Origin: Streptomyces violaceoruber | GTDB lineage: Bacteria; Actinomycetota; Actinomycetes; Streptomycetales; Streptomycetaceae | Direction of reading: 5' to 3' | Length of the DNA stretch: 64,000 nucleotides | NCBI RefSeq assembly: GCF_033406955.1 | Contig: NZ_CP137734.1 | Span: forward strand, 3,534,001-3,598,000 | In this document: piece after piece, positions 20,013 through 29,500 of the stretch | Layout of the letters: every line of letters starts with the position of its first letter | Position numbering within the stretch: the stretch's first letter is position 1 | Notes under the pieces: generated by a model | What the model was told of the DNA's origin: nothing | The model's input: only the letters and a program-made list of their open reading frames with translations | The model's database searches: none | Position numbers and translations under genes: made by a program

Positions 20013-22243
20013 CAGCCGGTCCCCGCCGGCGTCCCCACCTCGCCGGTCCGTTTCAGTTTCTGCCAGCGCAGCCGCCCGCCGGTCAGGGCGGTGACGCAGG
20101 AGTGGATGAGGACGAGGTACATCATCTGCCGGTACGCCAGCTGCTGGAGCGGCATCATCAGCAGGTACCGGTACTTCTCCCGGTCCAGCCGGAAGGCGTA
20201 CGCCGCGCACACCAGCTGCACGCCCAGCACCGCGAGCCACGCGAGGAGCGCCGCGCGGAAGTCGACGAACAGCATCGAGTAGACGGTGAACACGTCGATG
20301 AGCGGGGCGAAGACCGGCGTGACCACCTGGAAGAGCACCACCAGCGGCATCCCGACCCGCCCGAAGCGGCCCGAGGGGCCCTTGTCCGTCAGCGACCGGC
20401 GGTGCTTCCACAGCGCCTGCATCGTGCCGTACGACCAGCGGTAGCGCTGCGACCAGAGCTGGCCGAGCGACCCCGGCGCCTCCGTCCAGGCGCGGGCGTG
20501 CTCCTCGTAGACCACCCGCCACCCAGCGCGGTGCAGGGCGATGGTGATGTCGGTGTCCTCGGCGAGGGTGTCGTCGCTCATGCCGCCTGCCTGGAGGACC
20601 GCCTCGCGCCGGAACGCGCCGATCGCGCCGGGGATGGTCGGCATGCAGCGCAGCAGGTCGTACATGCGCCGGTCGAGGTTGAAGCCCATCACGTACTCGA
20701 TGTGCTGCCAGGCGCCGATGAGGGTGCGCCGGTTGCCGACCTTGGCGTTGCCCGCGACCGCGCCGACGGAGGGGTCGGCGAAGGGCTGCACCAGGTGCCG
20801 TACGGTGTCGGGCTCGAAGACGGTGTCGCCGTCCATCATCACGACGATGTCGTACCGGGCGTGCCGGACGCCGTTGTTGAGGGCGGCGGGCTTGCCCGCG
20901 TTGGCCTGTCGCACGACCCGGACGCCGGGCAGTCCGAGGGACTCGGCGATGTCCGCCGTGCCGTCCGTCGAACCGTCGTCCACGACGATGATCTCGACGG
21001 GGTGGGTACTGCGCGCCAGCGATCTCAGGGTCGCCTCGATGCACTCCTTCTCGTTGTACGCCGGGACGATCACGCTCACCGGCCCGGTGACGGGCGGACC
21101 CCAGCTGAAGCGGCGTCTGTTGCGCTGCCGGTAGTGGCGGCGGGCGAGGACCAGCATCATCGCGAAGCGGCCCATGACGGCCACGCCCACGACGACGAGC
21201 CCGACCGACAGCGCGGGGACCGTCCACTCGGCGACGGCGACGGCCGCGATCAGCGCCTTGCCCTCGTAGAGGGTGGCGCCGGTGGCGCGGTGATGGGCGG
21301 CCTGGAGGCCGCCTCCCTGCTGCTGCGACTGCTGTGGCTGATGTGACTGCTGATCGGCCATGACACCGCTGACCGTGGTGAAGGTGTACCCCTTCGCCTT
21401 CATCCTCTCGATGTACTTCGGCAACGCCTCGATCGTCTGCGACCGCTCGCCCCCGGCGTCGTGGAAGAGGACGGAGGCCCCCTCGTCGTCCTCCGGCGTG
21501 GCCCACTCGACGATCTTCGAGACGCCGGGCCGTTTCCAGTCGTCGCTGTCGGTGTCGATGAAGACGCTGGTGTAGCCGTCCGCGCCGAGGCTCTCGTAGA
21601 CGGGCCAGCTGTAGTTGTCGATGGCGTCCGTCTGGGAGGAGTACGGCGCCCGGAACAGCGTGCTGGTGATGCCGGCCGCGCCCGCCAGGGCGAGCTGGGT
21701 CTGCTCGATCTCGCGGGTGACGCGGGCCTGGCTCTGGTAGGAGAGGTCGACGTGGGTGAAGGTGTGGACGCCTACCTCGTTGCCCTGCTCGACCATGTCC
21801 CGCGCGATCCCCGGGTGGCGCGAGACCATCGAGCCGACCAGGAAGAACGTGCCGGGCACGTCGTACTTCTCCAGGATGTCCAGCACCTGGGGCGTCCAGG
21901 TGAGGTCGGGGCCGTCGTCGAAGGTCAGCACGATCGTCTTGTCAGGGACGGAGACGGTGGTGGCCTGTCCGCCGGGGAAGGACAGGATCGGTCCGCCGTC
22001 GAGCACGTCGTCGGGGACGTCGCTCGCCGAGGCCCCGGTGCGTACGCGCTGGTCGCCGCCGACCTCCGCGCGCAGATAGCCGTCGAGGAGCATCACGCAG
22101 GTCAGCGCGAGCAGGAGGAGCAGGGCGAGCAGGACGCGCGGGCGTTGCAGCGCGGCGGCCCGGCCGGCGGCCCGTTCCATCCGGGAGGGGGCACGACGGC
22201 GGCCCCGCGCGGGCGGGGTGGGGGGTGAGGTGGGCGTGGTCAT
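20012..22243 (-). CDS. Fused polysaccharide deacetylase / family 2 glycosyltransferase (MatB-like)
   Basis: A 743-residue membrane enzyme. A TM helix is at about 34-53. The NodB-type deacetylase domain (about 100-295) has TFDDGP (107-112), HTFTH (160-164), RAPY (198-201) and LFHDAGG (about 259-265). After further helices, a processive GT2 domain (from about 370) has VIVPAYNE, VDDGSTDGT, MDGDT, AEDTD and the QRYRW motif, followed by C-terminal helices. The architecture matches S. lividans MatB, which makes a poly-N-acetylglucosamine-like adhesive matrix polymer, so synthesis and partial deacetylation of a beta-glycan is likely. ATG at 22243. Confidence 0.88.
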   Translation of the reverse strand: MTTPTSPPTPPARGRRRAPSRMERAAGRAAALQRPRVLLALLLLLALTCVMLLDGYLRAEVGGDQRVRTGASASDVPDDVLDGGPILSFPGGQATTVSVPDKTIVLTFDDGPDLTWTPQVLDILEKYDVPGTFFLVGSMVSRHPGIARDMVEQGNEVGVHTFTHVDLSYQSQARVTREIEQTQLALAGAAGITSTLFRAPYSSQTDAIDNYSWPVYESLGADGYTSVFIDTDSDDWKRPGVSKIVEWATPEDDEGASVLFHDAGGERSQTIEALPKYIERMKAKGYTFTTVSGVMADQQSHQPQQSQQQGGGLQAAHHRATGATLYEGKALIAAVAVAEWTVPALSVGLVVVGVAVMGRFAMMLVLARRHYRQRNRRRFSWGPPVTGPVSVIVPAYNEKECIEATLRSLARSTHPVEIIVVDDGSTDGTADIAESLGLPGVRVVRQANAGKPAALNNGVRHARYDIVVMMDGDTVFEPDTVRHLVQPFADPSVGAVAGNAKVGNRRTLIGAWQHIEYVMGFNLDRRMYDLLRCMPTIPGAIGAFRREAVLQAGGMSDDTLAEDTDITIALHRAGWRVVYEEHARAWTEAPGSLGQLWSQRYRWSYGTMQALWKHRRSLTDKGPSGRFGRVGMPLVVLFQVVTPVFAPLIDVFTVYSMLFVDFRAALLAWLAVLGVQLVCAAYAFRLDREKYRYLLMMPLQQLAYRQMMYLVLIHSCVTALTGGRLRWQKLKRTGEVGTPAGTG

Positions 22244-22260
22244 GAGCGTGGGGCGTCCGG

Positions 22261-22680
22261 TCAGTCGGTGGGGGCGGTGGAGGGAGCGGCTGAGGAAGCC
22301 GTGGCGGGAGCGGTGCCGGGGACCGCGCTGGGAGAGGCGGAGGGCGCGGGGCTCGGCGGCACGCCCGTGGGCGCGACGCCACCCTGCGGACGCGTACCGC
22401 CGCCGGGACCCGGGCCGCCCTCGGGTCCACCACCTCCGCCGACGCCGAAGGGCAGCAGCGAGGACGGGTTGACCGAGATACCGACGCCCATGAAGGCCAG
22501 GCCCAGGACGGCCGTGTAGCCGACGCACACGGCTCCCACCAGCAGACCCAGCCGGCGCAGCAGCCGGGCCCGGCGTCCGGTGCTGTCGACGAACACGGGC
22601 CCCTCGGCGGGCGCGATGCCGCGTTTGCGACGACGACCGCGCGTGGCGGCTCGGGAGGCGGTGACAGGCTCGGATCGCAT
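22261..22680 (-). CDS. Small single-pass membrane protein of the polysaccharide cassette
   Basis: A 139-residue protein starting at ATG 22680. It has an Arg/Lys-rich cytoplasmic N-terminus (residues 1-45), one TM helix (about 46-70, LGLLVGAVCVGYTAVLGLAF) and an external tail rich in Gly, Pro, Ala, Ser and Thr with PSAP repeats. It lies 17 bp upstream of the deacetylase/glycosyltransferase gene, so it is probably co-transcribed and may be an accessory or wall-spanning partner. No recognised domain. Confidence 0.75.
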   Translation of the reverse strand: MRSEPVTASRAATRGRRRKRGIAPAEGPVFVDSTGRRARLLRRLGLLVGAVCVGYTAVLGLAFMGVGISVNPSSLLPFGVGGGGGPEGGPGPGGGTRPQGGVAPTGVPPSPAPSASPSAVPGTAPATASSAAPSTAPTD

Positions 22681-22873
22681 GCCCCGGACGTTAGGGAGCC
22701 TTGCCTGTCGCGAACTGGCAGTTCCTTGAGAGGTCCCGGTGAAAAGCGGCCATTCCTGTCCGTTTCCTGGGAGATGACGCCGAACAGTGCCCTTTCCTCA
22801 GCGAAGGCCCAGGTAGGCGTGGCACCTTCACTGGTCCGACGACGACATTGGACAAGAACGGGAGAGTGCGCTC

Positions 22874-23878
22874 ATGAGGGTTCACCGGACCGCGACAGCC
22901 GGGTGCGCCCTGTTGTTCGCCCTGGTCACCGCGGGTTGCGCCGGACAGGACGACGGCACGGCCGACGCGGCCCCCGCATCGCCGTCGGCACCGTCCGAGC
23001 CGACCACCGCCTACGCCCCCTACGTCAGTGCCACCACCGCGTCCGCCACCGACACGGCGGGCTCCCCCACGACGTACAACCTGGCGTTCGCCATCTCGTC
23101 CGGCGACGACTGCGTCCCCCGCTGGAACGGCGTCCAGGACATCGACGACGCCTCCGTCGCCTCCCGCGTCGAGAAGCTGAGGGAGTCCGGCGCCACCGTT
23201 CGCGTCTCCTTCGGCGGCGCCTCCGGCACGGAGCTGGCGGCGGCCTGCGGCAGCGCCTCCGCACTGGCGGCGGCGTACGGCACCGCCCTCGACGCGGCCG
23301 GTTCGACGCGGGCGGACTTCGACATCGAGGGCGACGCGCTGACCGACGCCGGCTCCGTCGCGCTGCGCTCGGAGGCGATCGCGCTGCTCCAGGAGCAACG
23401 GGACGGCCTGGAGGTCTCCTTCACCCTCCCGGTGATGCCCACGGGCCTGGACACCGACGGCCTGGCGCTGCTGGCGTCGGCCAACGACCACGGCGTACAG
23501 GTCTCCGCGGTCAACCTCATGACCATGAACTACGGCGAGTCGTACACCGCCGACATGGGCGACTACGCCCTCGCCTCGGCGAAGGCCGCGCACACCCAGC
23601 TGAAGAAGGTCTTCGGCACGTCCGACGCGGACGCCTGGCGGGGCATGGCGCTCACCTCGATGCTCGGCGTCAACGACGTCGCCGGTGAGACCTTCACGCT
23701 CGCGGACGCCGCCGAGGTCCGTGCCTTCGCCGAGGAGAAGGGCATCGCCTGGGTGTCGATGTGGGCGGCGTTCCGGGACGTGCAATGCACCGAGGACGCT
23801 TCGGCCACCGACGCGCTCACCACGTGCAGCGGCGTGGCGCAGGAGGAGGGGGCGTTCGGGACGGCGTTCGGCGCGTAG
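22874..23878 (+). CDS. GH18-like (chitinase-type) lipoprotein
   Basis: A 334-residue exported protein. The lipobox is LVTAGC with Cys at about 22, followed by an Ala/Pro/Ser linker. The fold resembles family 18 glycosidases: a VSFGGASG segment (SxGG motif), DFDIEG near residue 150 (the end of DxxDxDxE with the catalytic acid Glu) and VNLMTMNYG near 213-221. It would cleave chitin or a related beta-1,4 N-acetylglucosamine glycan at the cell surface, interesting beside the divergent deacetylase/GT2 cassette. ATG at 22874 with GGGAG upstream. Confidence 0.8.
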   Translation: MRVHRTATAGCALLFALVTAGCAGQDDGTADAAPASPSAPSEPTTAYAPYVSATTASATDTAGSPTTYNLAFAISSGDDCVPRWNGVQDIDDASVASRVEKLRESGATVRVSFGGASGTELAAACGSASALAAAYGTALDAAGSTRADFDIEGDALTDAGSVALRSEAIALLQEQRDGLEVSFTLPVMPTGLDTDGLALLASANDHGVQVSAVNLMTMNYGESYTADMGDYALASAKAAHTQLKKVFGTSDADAWRGMALTSMLGVNDVAGETFTLADAAEVRAFAEEKGIAWVSMWAAFRDVQCTEDASATDALTTCSGVAQEEGAFGTAFGA

Positions 23879-23913
23879 GCGGGACGTCGGACGAGCCCCG
23901 CGGGGCCGCGCGG

Positions 23914-24513
23914 TCAGCGCCCCCGGTACACCAGACGGCCGCCCACGACGGTGGCCACGCACGTGGACGCGCCCTCCCGCACGAGCGCGGCCCGGTCGGG
24001 TACGTCGAACACCGCGAACCGGGCGGGCTTCCCGGCAGCGAGTGCGGGCAGCAGCACCAGCGGCACCGGCGAGAGAGACGCGGGTCCGGGCAGGGTGGCC
24101 GGGCGCCCCGCCAGGGCGAGCCCCGCTCCGCGCACCGCGTCCAGGGCCGCGCGCCCCCGAAGCTCGCCGGCGACGGCGACCGTTCCGTGCGCCAGCATGC
24201 GCTGCACCCCTCGGCGAGCGCTGGCGCCCCGCGCGGACGCCTGCGCACCGAGGAGGGCGAGCGCGCGCTGCCCGAAGATCGGCTCGGTGCCCAGCCGGTC
24301 CGCTTCGCGCGGGTCGGGGTGGTACGCCTGCTCCAGCAGTTCCGGGCCGTACGGGTTGAGCAGTCCGGGCGTCAGGATGCCGGGCCACCGGCGCACCCGC
24401 GCCCGCGGGTGGTCGGCGGCCAGCGCCTCGTACGGGCCGACGGCGGCGAGCCGCGCACCGTCGACCACGACGGTCGCCTCGGGCGAGGCCTCACAGACGT
24501 GGATCGTCAGCAC
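23914..24513 (-). CDS. Imidazolonepropionase-like domain protein beside mqnC (amidohydrolase remnant fold)
   Basis: A 199-residue protein with the beginning and end of an amidohydrolase: an N-terminal beta domain (VVVDGARLAAVGPYEAL), a PGLLNPYGPELLEQAYHPDP segment where active amidohydrolases have PGxVxxHxH, and a C-terminal PARFAVFDVP ... VVGGRLVYRGR. The metal-binding histidines of the first motif are replaced and most of the TIM barrel is absent, so hydrolysis is unlikely. It lies 7 bp after mqnC and is probably co-transcribed. A structural or regulatory role in the futalosine pathway is a guess. GTG start. Confidence 0.7.
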   Translation of the reverse strand: MLTIHVCEASPEATVVVDGARLAAVGPYEALAADHPRARVRRWPGILTPGLLNPYGPELLEQAYHPDPREADRLGTEPIFGQRALALLGAQASARGASARRGVQRMLAHGTVAVAGELRGRAALDAVRGAGLALAGRPATLPGPASLSPVPLVLLPALAAGKPARFAVFDVPDRAALVREGASTCVATVVGGRLVYRGR

Positions 24514-24520
24514 GGCGGCC

Positions 24521-25720
24521 TCAGTTGGGGGCGAGCAGCTTCAGCTCGGGGTGGGCCGTGCCGCCCTCGATCGCCGTGGAGGAGATGTGGGAGACGACGC
24601 GCTCGTCGACGGGGTCGTTCGCCGGGTCGTCGTGCACGACGAGGTGCTCGTACGTCGTGGCCCGCTGCGCCGGGACCCGCCCCGCCTTCCTGATGAGATC
24701 GATGATCTCCAGCCGGTTGGACCGGTGCTTGGCGCCCGCGGAGGAGACGACGTTCTCCTCCAGCATGATCGAGCCGAGGTCGTCCGCGCCGTAGTGCAGG
24801 GAGAGCTGGCCGACCTCCTTGCCGGTGGTCAGCCAGGAGCCCTGGATGTGGGCGACGTTGTCGAGGAACACGCGGGCGATGGCGATCATCCGCAGGTACT
24901 CGAAGAGCGTGGCCTGCGTGCGGCCCTTCAGGTGGTTGTTCTCGGGCTGGTAGGTGTACGGGATGAAGGCGCGGAAGCCGCCGGTGCGGTCCTGCACGTC
25001 CCGGATCATCCGCAGGTGCTCGATGCGCTCGGCGTTGGTCTCGCCGGTGCCCATCAGCATCGTGGACGTCGACTCGACGCCCAGCCCGTGCGCGATCTCC
25101 ATGATCTCCAGCCAGCGTTCGCCGGACTCCTTCAGCGGCGCGATGGCCTTGCGCGGCCGCTCGGGCAGCAGCTCCGCACCGGCACCGGCGAACGAGTCGA
25201 GTCCGGCGGCGTGGATGCGCCGGATCGCCTCCTCGACCGACACCTTCGAGATCCGCGCCATGTGCTCGACCTCGCTCGCCCCCAGGCTGTGGATGACGAG
25301 CTGCGGGAACTCCTTCTTGATGGCGGCGAAGTGCTCCTCGTAGTACTCGACGCCGTAGTCCGGGTGGTGGCCGCCCTGAAACATGATCTGCGTGCCGCCC
25401 AGCTCGACCGTCTCCGCGCAGCGGCGCAGGATGTCGTCGAGGTCGCGGCTCCAGCCCTTCTTGGTGTCCTTGGGGGCCGCGTAGAAGGCGCAGAACTTGC
25501 ACGCCGTGACGCACACGTTCGTGTAGTTGATGTTGCGCTCGATGATGTACGTCGCGATGTGCTCGGTGCCGGCGTACCGGCGCCTGCGTACGGCGTCGGC
25601 GGCGGCGCCCAGCGCGTGCAGCGGGGCGTCGCGATAGAGGTCGAGCGCCTCTTCGGGGGTGATCCGCCCACCGGCGGCGGCGCGGTCGAGGATGGGCTGA
25701 AGGTCGGCCTTCTCGGTCAC
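24521..25720 (-). CDS. mqnC: Cyclic dehypoxanthine futalosine synthase (radical SAM)
   Basis: A 399-residue radical-SAM enzyme that cyclises dehypoxanthine futalosine in the alternative (futalosine) menaquinone pathway. The CxxxCxxC cluster ligands are Cys70, 74 and 77 (CVTACKFC). FQGGHHPDYGVEYYEE, STMLMGTGET and FIPYTYQPENNHL match the MqnC/MqnE family; the AHIQGSWLTTGKE segment and gene context favour MqnC. From memory, the S. coelicolor orthologue next to this conserved neighbourhood has been shown to be MqnC. GTG start at 25720. Confidence 0.92.
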   Translation of the reverse strand: MTEKADLQPILDRAAAGGRITPEEALDLYRDAPLHALGAAADAVRRRRYAGTEHIATYIIERNINYTNVCVTACKFCAFYAAPKDTKKGWSRDLDDILRRCAETVELGGTQIMFQGGHHPDYGVEYYEEHFAAIKKEFPQLVIHSLGASEVEHMARISKVSVEEAIRRIHAAGLDSFAGAGAELLPERPRKAIAPLKESGERWLEIMEIAHGLGVESTSTMLMGTGETNAERIEHLRMIRDVQDRTGGFRAFIPYTYQPENNHLKGRTQATLFEYLRMIAIARVFLDNVAHIQGSWLTTGKEVGQLSLHYGADDLGSIMLEENVVSSAGAKHRSNRLEIIDLIRKAGRVPAQRATTYEHLVVHDDPANDPVDERVVSHISSTAIEGGTAHPELKLLAPN

Positions 25721-25798
25721 CGGCGTCCCTTTCGCAAGGTTCGTAAGGGTTGTGGACGGACCCGCCCAGCGTACGCCAGGCGTTTCGCCCGCTCGTGC

Positions 25799-26572
25799 TC
25801 AGGCCGCGTATGCCCCGGCCAGGACGCCGAGGAAGGCGCCCGCGATCAGGAACGGCCCGAAGGGGATGGCCGTCTTGCGGTCCGCGCGCCGGGCGACGAG
25901 GAGGGCACCGCCGTACAGCGCCCCGAGCAGGAACCCGGCGAAGGTGCCCAGCATCAGGGTGGGCCAGCCGTACCAGCCGAGGACGGCACCGGCCGTGAGG
26001 GCGAGCTTGACGTCGCCGAAGCCCATGCCGGCCGGGTTGATGAGGAACAGCACGAGATAGCCGGCGCCGAGGGCGAGGGCGCCCAGCAGGGCGGTCGTCC
26101 ACTCCCCCGCGTGCTCGGGCACGAGCGCGGTGAGCCCGAGCAGGACGAGCGCGGCGCCGGCCAGCGGCAGGGTGAGCGGGTCGGGCAGCCGCCGTACCTT
26201 CAGGTCGACGACGGCCAGGAGCACGCCGACCGGGGCGAGCAGCAGCCAGACGGCGGCCTCGGGCCGGGTCCCGGTGGCGGCGGCGAGCGCGGCGCAGACG
26301 AGGGCGGTGGCGAGGGACGCGGTGCGCGGACCGTGGGACGCCTGACCGGCCGGGCACTGCCCGCACCGGGCCCGGCCGAGCCAGCCGCGTACGGGGTGCC
26401 CGTCCGGGCACCGCTCGCGCCACGCCTCCCCGGACGGGGCGGAGAACCGGTAGGCCGCGCGGGGCAGCAGCGCGCCCGTCGCCGCGCCCCACAGCGCGGC
26501 GACGAGGACGACCACGAGGTCGATGTCGATGGCGCTGTTCATGACGGAGTCGATGGCGGAGTCGATGCTCAT
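25799..26572 (-). CDS. Prepilin peptidase (A24 family)
   Basis: A 257-residue membrane aspartic peptidase that processes type IV prepilins and probably the Flp/TadE pilins encoded at 41592-42878. About seven helices. The catalytic Asp pair is seen in VVDLKVRRLPDPLT (near residue 125) and GMGFGDVKLA (near 190). A partial Zn-finger CGQC with CPDGHPVR is near residues 52-70. ATG 26572 overlaps the upstream LysM-BTAD gene by 4 bp. It lies 14.5 kb from the pilus genes, with other modules between. Confidence 0.88.
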   Translation of the reverse strand: MSIDSAIDSVMNSAIDIDLVVVLVAALWGAATGALLPRAAYRFSAPSGEAWRERCPDGHPVRGWLGRARCGQCPAGQASHGPRTASLATALVCAALAAATGTRPEAAVWLLLAPVGVLLAVVDLKVRRLPDPLTLPLAGAALVLLGLTALVPEHAGEWTTALLGALALGAGYLVLFLINPAGMGFGDVKLALTAGAVLGWYGWPTLMLGTFAGFLLGALYGGALLVARRADRKTAIPFGPFLIAGAFLGVLAGAYAA

Positions 26573-29500
26573 CCGGCGGCGGAGACGCCCTCGCGCCAGG
26601 TCGGCAGCAGCTCGTCGAGCAGCGCCTCGGTGCGCGGCGGCACCCCGCGGGCCCCGCTGCGGGCGACGAGGTCGGCGGCGAGGGCACGCAGCCGGCCGGG
26701 GTCCCCGGTGGTGTGGGTGGCGCGCAGCAGCTCGTGCCACAGGCGTTCGTCGGCGGGGGCGGTGCGCAGCGCCGCGGTCAGCGCCTCGATGGCCTTCTCC
26801 GCGCGGTTCTTCTCCAGGTGGAACTCGGAGAGCGCCAGCCCGGTGTCGGCGACCAGCAGCGGGAGCTGGGCGTCGACGATCTCGTGGGTGAGCCAGCGGT
26901 AGCGGCCCTCGGGCCGGTCGGCGAGCAGCGGCCCGCGCACCAGCACCAGCGCGTCGGTGAGCAGCCGCCCGCGCACCTGGCGGCTGCCGGCACCCCGGCC
27001 CTGGGTGGCCTCGTAGTAGAGGGAGCGCAGCACGTCGAGGTCGGAGACGACGGACTTGGCAAGGGTGAGCCGGCCGGTGGCGTCGGTGCCGAGCCGAGGG
27101 GTGCCGTCGGGGTCGGAGCCGAGCCAGGCCCGCAGCCGCTCCAGCAGCGCGTCGCGCACGTCCGCCGTCACGCCGCGCGGCCACAGCGCGGAGGACAGCA
27201 CCCGCGGGTGGACGCCCTCGCGGTGCAGCAGGAGCAGCGCCAGCGCCTCGTGCAGCAGGGCGCTGCGCTCACCGTCGGGCGTGTCCAGGCCGATGATCTC
27301 GTACGACCCGACGAGGCGGGCGTACACCGCGGGCCGTCCCTGCTCGCTGATGTCGACGAGGAACGGCGGGGCGTTGGCCGGCCGGCCGGGCCCGCCCTCC
27401 GGGTCGGAGCCGGGGCCGGAGCCGGGATCGGCGTCGGTGAACAGCTCGACGACGGCACGCCGCTGGGCGGCCGGCAGCATCTGGGCGTCCAGTTCGAGCC
27501 CGAGCAGCGGCGCGAGCAGGCGGCCCGCGCCGGTGATCTCCATCTCCCAGGCGGCGCCGGGCAGGTCGGTGCCCTCGGTGCCGACGAGGTAGCCGATGCC
27601 GAGCCGGCCGGCGTCGGCGGCGAGTTCGGCCAGTCGCAGCGCGTCGTCGTCGGAGGGCTGGGCGGCCAGCAGGACGAGGTGCGGGGCCCAGCGCGTGTGC
27701 TGGGCGGGCCCGGTGCGGCCGGTGAGGACGGAGTCGTGCCCGGCGGCACCGAGCGCGCCGCGCCGCTGCCGGGTCTCGGCGGACATGGTCTCGAAGAGGT
27801 CCTCGAACCCGTCGAGATGGCGGATCCGGTTGGGCGCGAGAGGCGTGAGGTCGTCCCCGAACCCGACCAGGGTGATGGTCATCCGGTCCGACCAGCCGTT
27901 GGTGGCCAGCTCGGCGGCGACCGACGCGAACACGGCGGCCCGGTCGGCCTCGGTACCGCCGAGCGAGACGATGCCGGGCACCGCCTCCAGGTTGAGCAGC
28001 AGCCGGGAGTCGTCCATGGTGCCGAGACTGACGAGCCCGGGGTACGGCGCGGCCGTCTCGGCCTCCTCGTACCCCTCGGCGTCGGAGCGGGCCAGCATCC
28101 AGAAGGTCTGGTCCTGACCCTGCTGCCACGGCGCGGGCGGCTTCCCGGCCGGCTGGGCGAGCTGGAGGTGCAGGTCGCCGTTGCCGCTCATCCAGGCCGC
28201 GTAGACGACGGGCAGCGGGCGGGACTCGGCGGTGAGGGAGGCGGCCAGCCCGCGCAGCGACCGGTCGAGCAGGCGTACGCCCTCGGGGTCGGCGCCGACG
28301 AGCAGCGCGTCCTGCACGTCCTGGGCGTCACCGGTCGGCGTGGGCGGCTCCATGCCGCGCCGTCCGCCGACCGCGCCGAGCGCCGACTGCCACATCGCCT
28401 GCCGGCGCCGTCGCCCGAGGGCGCCGAGGAGACCGGCGGCGAGCAGGGGTGCGGCGAGCAGCGCCTCGGGCAGCCCGAAGGAGTGGCCCTCCTGTCCGGC
28501 GGCGGGGGTGGCGTGCTCCTGACCCGTGCCGGGGACGGGAGTGGCCGGTGTGACGGGACTGGCGGGGTTGGCGGGTGTGGGCGCGGGCCGCTGCTCGGGC
28601 AGGGAGACCTGGGCGTCACCACCGCCGCTCCCCTGGGCGTGGTCCCCGCTCTTGGCGTAGTCGCTGATCTGCTGCTGCACCTGCTCGGAGACGTCGGGCG
28701 CCTCGTCGGGCATCTCGACCAGCTCGCCGCCGCGGGCGTCGCCGGGCATCTCCATGATCCAGCCGGGCCGGATGAGTGAGGCCTCCGAGAGCCGGGACCC
28801 GTCGGGCTGCACCCGGTCCTTGTTGAGCTCGAAGATCTCCTTGTACCGCCGCCCGTCACCGAGGTGCCGTTCGGCCACCTCCCAGAGGGAGTCGTGGTGA
28901 CGCCCCTCGGGCGGCTGGATCCGGTAGTACTTCGTGTCGCCGTGCGCGGCGGAGGAGCCGCCGTCGGCGCGGGCGGCGTCCTGGCCCGCCTGTCCCGCCT
29001 GCTCGGCCAGGGCGTTGGCGGTGGCGGCCGCCTGTTCCTGCTGCTGGGCGAAGATCCCCGGCGTCTGCTGGGCGGCGGCGACGGACGGCTTCTGGTTCCC
29101 CTCCAGGCTCTGCCCCAGCTGCGACAGCCCCGGCGTGAGGCTCGCCGCGGTGGCGCCGACGAGGAGCAGGGCGGCGACCAGCTGCCGGGCCAGCAGCTGA
29201 CTGGGCCCGGACCCGGGCACCCGCCCCGGCACCCCGACACCGGACAGCGCGGCCTTGACCTCGACGAGCACACAGGCGGTGAACTGCGCCCAGGCGAGCC
29301 AGACGATGACGGTGAGGATGTGCAGGAAGGTCTGCACGGTGATCTCGCGCTGCAGCCAGTCGAGGCTCGGCGCCCCACCCGGGAACGGCCACCCCGCGGT
29401 CACGGCCAGCGCGAACGGCACCCCGACGACCAGCCCCGCCAGCACGACGAAGGCAAGGAACGCCTTGACGAAGTCCCCGAACGTCCGCCGCCGCACCCGC

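Noticed and set aside
23879-23913. GCCCCGCGGGGC between convergent genes
   Set aside because: A 12-bp palindrome with no loop; common in GC-rich DNA and not a convincing terminator.
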